This document shows positions 12,997 to 23,948 of a stretch of 64,000 nucleotides of DNA, piece after piece. Within the stretch, counting starts at the first letter, position 1, and the number at the start of each line of letters is the position of its first letter. Both the position numbers and the translations under genes were made by a program. The notes under the pieces are model-generated. The model searched no databases and was not told where the DNA came from. It worked only from the letters and a program-made list of their open reading frames with translations. The stretch is from Melastoma dodecandrum (lineage: Eukaryota > Streptophyta > Magnoliopsida > Myrtales > Melastomataceae), in assembly GCA_029817715.1 (NCBI GenBank), contig JARUPY010000454.1, forward strand, positions 1 through 64,000. Reading direction: 5' to 3'.

Positions 12997-14290
12997 AGCC
13001 TTGTGGAATCTGGATTGGGACATGGACAACTGGCTTAGCTGTACAGCGACACTCACCATTCACACTCACATCTCTAGGGCAAGCCATCAAAGCATGTCAG
13101 TGGGACAATATAACTCTCTGCGCCTGAAATCAGTGACTGACTGAGCGAATGTGACAGTGGAGATTCGAGCTAGAGAATAGGTACTATTATATTGTGGCAT
13201 GAATGCACAATTGACAGCCAAGATCGTGGCAGAGGGAATGGGGTTCAGATTATGGCAGGGGAGAGTTATTTAGCATTCAACGGATTGTATAGAGTCAAGT
13301 ATGACGGAAGGCGGTGGTGTCCTCCAGAGTAGCCCAGGTTGATTAATTTTCAACCTATATGTCAATGTATTATAGGCGAACAACAGCTATTTTCAATAAA
13401 TTGAAAGCAGAACCAATTATTTGATCATTTTCAGGTTGATAATCTTTTGTAAACTGCAGCAACCATCATGTACTATGTAAAACTGGGTTTATTTTCAGCC
13501 CCTCCAGTTGGCCATAAACGGGGCGAATATTTTTTCGCAATGACTTGGGTTTCCTCTGCAAACTCCAACACTTTTGGTGCTTATGTGGCGGAGGGAGATG
13601 CCGTGGTTTCCACTGTTGTTATGTACGTAATAGACAGTTAGGTCATGTGGTCCTTATACAGTACAACAGCCCAAACAAGGCCTTCTACATCTGCAAAAAT
13701 CAACACATCTGCAACTTTCCTCTACAATTATTGCCACTAGGGAATGGAAGATTGCTCGGAAGCCTGCAACTTGTGTCCATTCACCATACCCCAAAGAATA
13801 CTTTGAGAAGTGGGGGGAAATGATGGTCCTTGGATGGTGAATTTGAGTTTGGTTGGCTTTTCCCAGCATGTCCTCATGGCGGAGCCATTATTGACCATAA
13901 GGGTGGAGCAAATCAAACAGATCTTTCTAGCACCAGGCACAAGCTTGGCCTATCCAATTTCCCAGCCTTAACTCATGCCCGAGGTAGTAAAATATGAGTC
14001 ATGCATACCATCCGTGTGTGTATGTATATATATATTTTAACACACAAGGATGGTGCTGGATTGGTGACGAACATCTTTAACTGAGCACTCGTCCATCTTT
14101 CCATCGATTCAATTGATTAGGGATGTACATAGGAGGAGATGTACCAAGTTGACAAAAGAAAGATGAGACTAGAAAACCTCTCAGCCAGTGCTGTGCCCAG
14201 GTGAGCTACGGCCATTGATGACTGGCTAACCATTTGCACTTGCAAGGGGAGATGAAGGTTAGATGGATGAACTCAGAGGCGTCCATACAG
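12997..14290. other. Spacer between the bHLH49-like gene and RPOT, no gene recognised
   Basis: This probably holds the 3' UTR of the bHLH49-like gene and the 3' flank of RPOT, which converge here. Short open frames on both strands (for example near 13650-13870) match nothing I know. A TG/TA-rich tract lies near 14015-14040. Confidence 0.5.
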
Positions 14291-14292
14291 TA

Positions 14293-17200
14293 CTAGTTGA
14301 AGAAATAAGGTGGACTCTAGCACCTCTCTTTAGATCAAAAGTCTCCTCACTCTCCGGCAGAGAAGGGAAAATTCAGTGATGGAAAAGATTTCTGAAAAAA
14401 ACTCTACCCCCCCCCCCCCCCCCCTTTTATTCCAACAACTGGGCAAATGTAAAAGGTATATTACATCATCGTGTCCCAAAGGCCCGAGTTTTGATCCATC
14501 ACTACAATGATTTTATAGATTACTGAACAGTTGGACCTTTCATGACCGAAGACTACATGCAACTAAGGATAAAAACTCAGGAAGTGATGCAAACAAATAA
14601 AAATAAAACAAAAAACAAAGACTGGGAAGAAATTACGACTCACTCTGAAAACTTTCAGATTTATATCATTCACCCCCCGCCACCTTAACTAATCCTCTGC
14701 AATAAAATGTCCACCCAATTAAAGAAATGGCAAAGATTGATCTAACATGATCAATTTCAAGTAATAATTAACCTAGTATTTACCATTACCCCAAGCAGCA
14801 AAATGTTCTACTCATAATAGATGCTAAAACATAACGGAGCAAGATGGATATGGACTAAAGTGTTTCCATCATAATCGAATGTTAAAAAAATACTAGCTTA
14901 CAGCAGTCAGGTCTTGCTGACAAGCCTAACAATGGACTTTATAAATGAACCCCAATCAAATTCTGAAGCACTGAGACAAAAGATAGCACAGAATGCACAT
15001 TTTCTTATGAATACTTACGTTCTCAAGGAATTGGTCGCTTCGTAAAGTTCGACAAACTTTTCTCTTAGTATTCTGTTCATTTCATCAACATCACATGCAT
15101 GCGTCCAGTAAGAATCATGGACACCTGTACAAACATCAAAAGAAAAGGTCGAACCAACAGGAGGAAGGTATAAATCCCGAAAGAAAACAAGACAAGCACC
15201 TGCAAAGTTTAATCCAGCATTCTTGCAAGCCACTGCAGTCATCATCATGTGAGAACCATCAAGGGAGTGGACAAAATTTGGGGGGAAAGCTGTTCTCTGC
15301 CGTTTTACGAGGACCTGAGGACATCACGAAGCAGCTTAATCTCAATACACCTGATATTTTTTGAAGAAGCAGATATCAACAAGGCAGCCAGACTACTAAT
15401 ACTTCAGATGGAATCCTTTAACATTATTGCTATTGAAATGCCAAAAATCTTCATCGACAAAACAGCCTCAGAGAGGTGCATCCACTATTCTCTAAGTAAT
15501 AAAACAATATCCCAAGAAGTATGCATCTGGTTTCACAATTCCATTTTGGTGAGTAAATGGCATCTGGAATTTTTGGGACCAAAACCAGAGAGAAGACAAC
15601 AGAAGAATTACCTTGTCAGTTTCTCGTTTAAGTGTCAGAACCTGGAGGGAAGTCTTAATCTGCATGCCACATAACCGGGTGCTTTATGAGAACAATTGTA
15701 ACAACACGTTTCATAAGACCAAAAACATGAGATTTCAATAAAAAAAAAATGTCAGGAATCATTTGCATAACGAGAACAATTCTCAACAAATCTACCAGGT
15801 GTCTTCCATGTTTCCGGTAGGGTTGGACAACTGGTAATCCCAGTGGAGTAGTCCAACGCACTGCTTTGTTTTCAGAAGCTATGACCTGATTAAATTTACA
15901 AATTCCATCATAAAGTGTTCGTGCAACAAAAAAAAAAAAGTTTAAAAAGCTGCCAAAAAGACAGTAACGGAAGCCACAGTTTATTCATAATGCACACAAA
16001 AGGTTCAAGGCAACCATGACAACAAACTTATCTATTCTGTCCCAGAATAAAGAAAGATGAACATCGACATTTTAAGATCAATCCAATGACAGAACCATTG
16101 AGGGAACAAGCTTCTGCCCGTGCACAAAATTCACTTCTCCATGAAGTGATCGGTTCAAGCCAAAAGTAAATGACCTAAGTTCTGTTCATTTCACATTGTC
16201 CTGGGAGTTCTCTGATGACTAGGCATTTGGAATTGGAGAGCAGGAAAAGTTCATACCAAGTGCAATTTTTGACTATCAGCAATGTTGATGCAGAAGCATA
16301 AGACCAAAACATCTTAAGATTTTTATTTTATTTCATTTTTGTAATCTTAGGGAAATCTTAGGAAATATCATATTAGCTTTCTTTTCTAGTATTAATAAGG
16401 CCTTTGGCTTGCATGAGCCAACAATGTTATTTTGTCCCTTATTTCTTGTGGTTTTTCTACAAACCCCAGAATTTTCCTATCATTTCATTCATGCTATTCA
16501 CTTTCTCCTAGCCTTCTCTGCGAGATACTTCCGCTTCGCTACTCCATCAAATATGATCATATTAATTACTACCTTGGCACAATCTCCCAACCAATTCATT
16601 ATACTTCTTGCCGCTTCAAACATCTCCCCCAGGGCTGTCAATGTGGTCTGTAGGTGAAAAGATAAACCAGTGAAAATCTCAATTGACAAGGAATGTTTAT
16701 CAGTGTCATGTACTTACCCTTGCGACATAGCAAGATGCAGAAAATAACTCCGCATCATCAGCAATAGCATTACGCTGTTTTAATCTCCTCTTAATTTGGT
16801 CACGAGCACCAATGTAGGTGACACCATACACTGAGGTCATCACTGTCTGCTTCACTAATTTCCGGTCCACCTTAACATAACAGGGTATTTTATAAATCAA
16901 TCTCATGTATGCAGCATTATCCACCAAAAGAAGATACAAATCAGTAAATCATTTCTCTCATGCACATATCATTCCATACTCTGCTCGTAAATGCTTCATT
17001 TTTTTTTAAGTAATCAGATGGCATGGAGGAACGTGTGTATTTCAAACAATTACCCACTCCCATAATTAAAAATTTTTCCTCCATGTCACTTTTCAAGCAA
17101 ACCCTAAGAGTATGCCTCAGTGCAGTTAGAGCCTTTAGCAAATAACACATCTAACAAGCATAAGATACAAACCCTGGCCAATCAATCATCTCTGTGCAAT

Positions 17201-20200
17201 TTTTAATTGAAGCTCTTTGTTCTAACAAGGAAAATTACCTATAATCTCTTTAATGAGCATATACAGCGAAACGAAAATAAAAAATTGTCAACTTTCAGGG
17301 AGCAAAAAATGGGTACACTGTAACCTGACAATAAAAAAAAAAAACTAACCGGCACAGAAAAAGCAGTCAGTAATATGTCAATTAGGAGGAACTCTATCTA
17401 TCCTTCCTTTTTCCTCCGGATTTCATTTTGGAAACTCTGCATGCGGACATCCCATGCTACTCTGGATCTGTAACCTAAAACTCTACTTTATGTTCTGAAT
17501 GAATCCATCCTTACTACCAAAAAAAAAAATATGTCAATTAGCATATTTTATCCATTCTTGTAGTGGGTAATAGCTCAGGCCACAATAAATACCATTAAGC
17601 TTCCCCATGCAAAAAATGGAGAAGTCAACAATTGTGAAGTTGTAACCTTTAAAGCATACCTGATGGAGTAAATTCCTGGCATGAATCACATCTTTACATG
17701 TTGCAGGGTCTTTTTCTGCATCTCTCCGCATAATGTCAAGTACCCTTACCAGGAGAAAGCACAGAAGACAACACATTATCTTCTCATTGCCTATACTACT
17801 AAAATTGGAAAATGATCAAGCAAATCAAATCTGAAAAGTGTTCTCAAACAGCACAATGCACTAGGTTAGGTGTGCTTCCAAGGACGTTTTGGCAACTACA
17901 ACAGAAACCTAATATCAGGTTAAGTGTAAGGACATGGAAAGAGGGAAGGGAGAGAGAGAACCTTGCAGCAATGCCAGAGTATACATCCGCTGGCTTGTCA
18001 CCTGCCACTAGATTTACAGCAGCAGCTCCCAACTACAAAAGAGTCCGATCAGAATGGTGCAATGAGTTCATTCCCTCAGTTATATATTTGTAGTCGTGTT
18101 TTCCTTAAACAAATAAACTGTAGTCCCAAAGGTAAAAATAGGCCAAGTTTGTTCCAAAGCTATTTTCCAACATGAGATATCCTCCCCGAAAGATATAAAA
18201 GATGAGCTCAAAGATCCAGAATCAATGGATTGATTCCTATTATTCTACACCACCGTAAGCTCTAGGCAGTATAATAGCAAAGGAAAACAAAAATGAAAGC
18301 AATGCTAACGAGACATAGCTACATGAAAATGACTTAACGTTCCTTCTACATGGGGTCAAATCTCAAGTATGTTTAGGAAACAAAACTTAAGAGTAAAGAG
18401 AAAATTCTTTCAATACCTTATCTCTCCCAATTGCGGCATAATGCTGGAGTCCATTACATGAACCATCCTATTGAAGCAAAGCAGAAGATCATAAGTTTCA
18501 ACGATATAAAATTTCAGGCAGATGACAGGGTACAACGATCACAGCATGCTGGACAAATGAGGTCCCCATTAGAGCCACCGAAACAATGTTTTCAGCATAT
18601 GACAGAGTACAACGATCACAGCATGTTGGACAAAAACTTTTCAAGCATGCCACCATGAGTACATCAGATCACTGATACACATTGTGCAATGGAAAAAAAT
18701 CTTGCTTAGCAACTTTGGATTGTCAGGGTACCCAAACAGAGGTACAGTTAATATATGAATCTTGGTAATCCTTAACACGAGCAATTAACTTCAGAGAAAT
18801 GATTTATCAAAAAAAAGAAAAAAACAAAACTTCAGAGATATGCATGGATCAAATTTCTGCTGAACTAATTTTAAAATTTCCTTTTAGATAAGGTAAAATT
18901 TCATTCCAAATTGTATAGAAGTAAAAGTCTCTGAACAGCACGTGGCATCAGTCAAATATGAATTCAGCATCAGAGATGGCACAATCCATCCCAAAACAAT
19001 CAAGTATTTATTGCAAAAAAAGTTCCAACACGATAACTTGTAGTTGATTCCATTTTGTATAAGAAGAAAAACGAGGAGATTCTGCGTCATTTGCAAACAA
19101 CTCATGGAATGTTTTTTCCATTGGACAATGTTGTACGAGGTAACATTTGTGAATCCCTAAAATGGCCAAATGTTGGATAAGCTCAAAAGTAAAAACTATC
19201 TTGACATGGCATTGCAACAATTCATTACCTGGTGAACAGGCATATGTGAAAGGAAACCCTCTGGTGAGGAACTTCTTAGAGCTCCTGCAAGATCCATGGA
19301 TACTGCCAAGCATTGAAAAGGATCCTCAGCTTCCAACCACCACCGTTTTCCCTCAAGAGGGTGATCAGCTGAGTCAAAAATGTCGTCCAGATGATTTTCT
19401 GTAAATGCAATGCGACCATCATACGATAACTTATCAACACCGCCTCCAAACAAATTGGCCAAATGAATCTTTAGCCAACGTAAGCCTGACTGTCCTAGGG
19501 GGCGCCCTTCTGCAAATTCTAAAATGCCCCGACAAAGATCAGAGCCAAGATGATTCAAGTGCGGGTGCATGGGGTATGCACGGCCACGGAAGTCAAGGTT
19601 GTGTGGGTAGTAAAATCCCTCCTCATCCTTCACTTTTCGGGCAACCTGCTCCCAATCAAGGTTACCATATTAAAAGTCGACTTTAATACATATGAAAATT
19701 AACAGAAGTCAGAAAATAGTTTCTTACTGCCAGTTTAAGTTCAATGTCGCATCGCTGTGAGTGCCTTTCAAGGTTTTCTTTTTTCAGGGATTTCACTTTC
19801 CATCTCCATTTTCGCATCTCTGATTCATTGTCTGTTTCAGGTTTCTCAGGCAATGGCACCTTCAAGCAAATTCTAGATTAATAAGCACGGAAAATACACA
19901 AATATCATGGAAATAATTACCAGGTGTAAGGAAGAATTACATCTTCACGGTCAACTAAGCCCCCAAAGCAACCACCATTAGCCCAAATTCTTTCGATAAC
20001 AGCAAGTACTCTCTTGTTTACCCTCCATTTGGTGTTCCCAAGAGTATTCAAAGCCTGACATACATAAAGGTGGGAAGGTCCATTGGAAGAGAGCTTGTCA
20101 TGAAGAAATTAAAAAGCCAAGAAAGTCGGAATCACTCCGTGGGACAAATAATAAGTTTAACGAGAAAGTCACAGCATCACCTACATGGTGGGGAGATTCA

Positions 20201-23180
20201 AAGTAACATGGTGGGGAGATTCAAAGTAACATGACCATGACATTATCAAAAAAATGACTAAAGAGAAAGAGCTTGTATTCCACTATGTAATGATCAATGC
20301 TATTGCAGAATAAGCATCATAACACTTGCACAAAATGTAATGCATCAACCAGAAACTTTCCACTATGCATAGGAAATGATTGGGAAAAGAAAAAAGTACA
20401 AGAGTTGCACACCTCAAAAACTGGTACTAACTGGGCTATAGAAGTCCTTTTGACAGTTTCCCTTTGTTGTTTCGCTCCGTGTGTTCGCATCATATAGGAA
20501 GGTAAGAAGAAGTGTGCTCCTTTGGCATAGCTAGACAAAGTTCAAATAAGTTAGGATTGAGTCGATTGACAATAGAAAGGAAACACCAACATGTTAACAT
20601 CATGCTTTCATCTAGATTTAAACAGGTGATAAAATGGAATAGAAACTATGGATTCAACTCTTAAGGAAGAACAACAAAAATTTTTGGAACTTGATGCTAT
20701 GTGAAACGAATTATGTCAAAATGTCTTACCCAGTCCAATTCATAGGAGGAACCAACATTGGCATATAAGGGATGACCATATGCCTAGCCTGCTCAAAACG
20801 TTAGACCAGTCTTAGTATCTTTAAACACATCATGATCCAATGGAGCAGAAAAAAATTACAGACTGCACCTAGGACAAGAGAAGTTAAAAGATGCATTATA
20901 CAGGCATTCATCTTACACTTTTCTCAAGACCTTTACGCACAAGTGGGTCACATTCAATAACTCCGTATCTTCGGCTGCCTTTCCTAGAGGAAAAGAAACA
21001 TACTTAAGAGCAATTCCGTGATATTATAATAGACCAGACAAATATTAATATGCATGATAGGTTCACACTGTGCATCTTTTGTGATATTCTTGAAGGTATG
21101 CACAAATGCAGGGCGAACATCAGGGGGCCATCTCCAAGTTGATCAACTGGAGGTTGTATGTATGCTGTTTCCATCAATAGTTGGATCAAACGGCTACCAA
21201 CCTACGAAGTTACCAGAAAAGATAGTTACCAAATGAGGCGTTCTGGATGAAATAGAAAAAACTCACTCACCTTAACATGATTTTCCTGACCCAAGGTATT
21301 GATTCATCTTGTGCTTTCCCTATCTCTCTCACTTGCAACACCTTCTGCTTTTTCAATAGCATAGTTACTCTTTTTCTTAGTTTCTCCTGTTTTGTTTTTA
21401 AAGGGTCCTCTTGAACATCATCAGGCTTCATAGGAGTTGTTTCACCAACAGCATCCTGATGTTTTGCACCTTTTTTCTTGGTGTTTTGCAAAAATTTGTG
21501 CAGCATAGCCTGTTGAGAAAAATATTCTTTTCAATACAGTAGGTAGAGAAGTGCCCTCTATGCACAATCGATTAAAGTAACATTAAGGCTATGACACGGC
21601 TGACTGTAACAATACCTACTCAAACAAACTACATATTTCAGTAATTATATAACGATGTGAGATCAGGAGCTTCTAACACTTCATAGAGGGATTGCTAATG
21701 GTACCAAAAATCCAAATAAGGTGGCACTAAAGAATACGGCTAATTTGGTCCGAGCTACCCCACCAAATCTTGTGTTGTAGTGTTGTCCATTTTGGGGGTC
21801 CTTGACAGCTCCCAGTTTGTAACAGGAACATCTAGATATCAACACTTTCTAGAGTTTATTCTATTTTGAGAAGTGACTTCCTTGAGTAGTGGAAGGGAAC
21901 AAGATCTGCCTTCATTCACCACAATTGATCCCACGGCAAAGCGTTTAGGCACCCATTACTCTCTTTGCAACACTAAATCTAAGTAGAATGACCAAGTAAA
22001 CTCCCCACCTATTACGGTGTACCCAAAGGCTATCTTGGTGTAATCTGGACGCTATTTGACTAATCTATGAACTCCATTTCCTACCAAAAAAACTCCCACC
22101 CATTCTCCAACCATTACAATAGCTTACTGAAAGATGCTGACAGAAGACATAATGCATCATGCCAAGAGATGCCCCAGAAAAACTTTTATCACACTTGGTA
22201 GAATAGGAGTGATATGACCACAATGGCATTCCTATTTCCAGGTAAATAGTAGACCCTTAATAAAATACAATCAACTTCCAATGAGATCACTATGGTAAAT
22301 GAAGCCTAAGCCCTCAAGAAGTCTAACAGCTAATGAGAATAAATTGCCAATGCACGCGTACCACTTACATTCAAGTTCTACGCACCTCGTGCTCGATAGC
22401 CTCTCCAATGTGGCAAGCGGCCTGGATGACACGACAATAGCCATCACCGCCACTAGCCGTCATTAATAGCCCCATCAATTTATGCATAGTGATGACTGCC
22501 ATCATATCCCCAGGCAAAAGGTTGAAGAAAGGGGCGTGTGACGGCTTCTGCTTCCTGGTCCGACAATCCTCCTGATCGGCCGCGATTGCATCCCTCAGTG
22601 GCTCAAACCACCCAAGGAACAAAGACTTCATGTAGGGCAGATTAGGAGACAGCTTCTGTTCACACATGTCCACCAGCAGCTCCTGGTACTCCCTCGCAGC
22701 CTCCTCCCATGCCTCAGTCTCCATCTTTATCTGCCTCCCCTTCAGCGCATGGTACTTTGAGGCACTCATGCCGGCAATCATCTGCACAGGTTGCTGCTCC
22801 TTCTTCTCCGTCATCATCATCTTCTTCCCAGCCCTACCACCACCAAAACCAAAATCTTTCTCCTGCTCTCGCATCTGATGGTGTAATTCCCCGACCTCGT
22901 CCGACCCGGATGAGGCGAACTCCTCCTCATATACCACTGCCTCCGCAGCAGCACCATAGTTACGCAAGAACCCACCTTGAACCGACGAAACGAATTTAAA
23001 TTGGGCCAAGCCGCCGAACCCCAGTCCAGAAAGGACACTACTTTGCGGGAAAAACGAATTGGTTATTCGAGATACATCTCCGTGGGGAACGATGCATAGG
23101 GGACAGTCGAGGGAACCAGCGGGACGGAAGAAATGCCGCAGCTTGGGGGAATTTGCGTGTCTGGCGAGGTTCTTCCACAT
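14293..23180 (-). CDS. RPOT1: Phage-type (T7-like) organellar DNA-directed RNA polymerase, RPOTm-like
   Basis: A nuclear-encoded single-subunit RNA polymerase that transcribes organellar DNA. Exons: 23180-22386, 21509-21271, 21201-21069, 20983-20917, 20788-20730, 20530-20413, 20054-19941, 19859-19728, 19645-19229, 18467-18417, 18032-17962, 17744-17660, 16870-16718, 16647-16573, 15885-15796, 15659-15612, 15314-15200, 15124-15019, about 14403-14293. It would be about 990 aa, normal for the family. Exon 1 opens [11 protein letters not shown], an Arg-rich presequence, and holds the N-terminal domain ([18 protein letters not shown]). Palm and finger blocks follow: [26 protein letters not shown], then [18 protein letters not shown] and [14 protein letters not shown] with the catalytic Asp. 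The ATG at 23180 is chosen because the frame above it has no ATG. Exons 2 and 3 each lack one base in a G/C run, and the last two exons carry several small insertions that wreck the conserved C-terminus (ending PYFFN). The N-terminus suggests mitochondria; plastid or dual targeting is not excluded. Confidence 0.93.
14407..14424. repeat. Poly-C tract at the RPOT last-exon acceptor
   Basis: Eighteen consecutive C on the plus strand abut the start of the last RPOT coding exon. They occupy the place where a pyrimidine-rich acceptor tract and the codons for the conserved LLES should be on the minus strand. It is a difficult run for sequencing, so its length and neighbours are doubtful. Confidence 0.7.
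18522..18633. repeat. Diverged tandem duplication in an RPOT intron
   Basis: A ~35-bp block (TACAACGATCACAGCATG at its core) starts at 18522 and again at 18599, a 77-bp period. The copies differ at a few bases. It lies in the intron between RPOT exons 9 and 10 and has no evident coding role. Confidence 0.7.
20184..20233. repeat. Perfect 23-bp tandem duplication in an RPOT intron
   Basis: The unit CATGGTGGGGAGATTC plus AAAGTAA is present twice without change, followed by CATG. It lies in the intron between RPOT exons 6 and 7. Perfect identity suggests a recent slippage event or an assembly stutter. Confidence 0.7.
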
Positions 23181-23948
23181 GGTTAGACCCCCAATGGCTA
23201 TTAAGAAGTCGGCAAACGCTAAAACAGCGAAGACGGCGATGACAGGCCACGGTGCGGACAACGGCGGCGGGAGGACGGAGGGCGGCAGAGGCGGCCTCTC
23301 CGCCTCTCTGAAAAACCCTGCTTAAACCTACGACGAACTTCGAGCGAATCGAGGTTTTGCAATAACGAGTCCTCCAAATTTAAATGATTATCAATTTAGG
23401 TTTTTCTTCTCAATTATATCCTCGCGTAACCTGAAAGAGTTTATTAAATATGATATGTCGATAAATTTAAAATTCTTTTAAGTAATATCATAGTATGACT
23501 TAATTGCGAGGTCCATTTTTACAGATTTTTGAAAAATTAACTCAGAGTTTTAACATTAATTAACGAATTATAAATTTTATAAAATTTTACGACCTATTTC
23601 GAAAATGAACTGAAACATTCCTCTACAGTACGATTACGAGTGATTTTTTTCAAAAGGAGATTGCTGTGATCTAAGCCGGGCCGAGAACAAACTTCAACTG
23701 TACATGTGATTCAGAAACGTTGGGAGCGCCTCCAAGGACACCGGAGCTTTTAGTCCTCTAATTTTCTCCTCAAAATTGCCACTTCATGCAAAATATATCC
23801 AGGGAAACCACCAGAATTCATTCTACAGAACTTCTTTCTGTAAATCCTTGAGAGCATTTGGTGTGGAATCCCAATTATCCCAGCATAAAACTTTTCATCC
23901 CTAAAGACTAATCAAAATCCTTGGCATGCTTCCGAAGGCGAGATGGGT
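23181..23948. other. RPOT upstream region and HSP90C 3' flank
   Basis: The 768 bp between the RPOT start codon and the HSP90C stop codon hold the RPOT promoter and the HSP90C 3' UTR, both genes reading leftwards. The right part of the gap is AT-rich. No separate gene or clear core promoter element was recognised. Confidence 0.55.

Noticed and set aside
15249..15674. 141-aa plus-strand frame
   Set aside because: Antisense to RPOT exons 16-17 and intron; no domain.
23181..23261. Upstream in-frame extension of RPOT (hydrophobic, 27 codons)
   Set aside because: It begins at TTG, not ATG; the first ATG (23180) gives the expected MWKN-type presequence.
22666..23325. Plus-strand frames of 70-96 aa
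   Set aside because: Antisense shadows of RPOT exon 1, which is strongly conserved on the minus strand.
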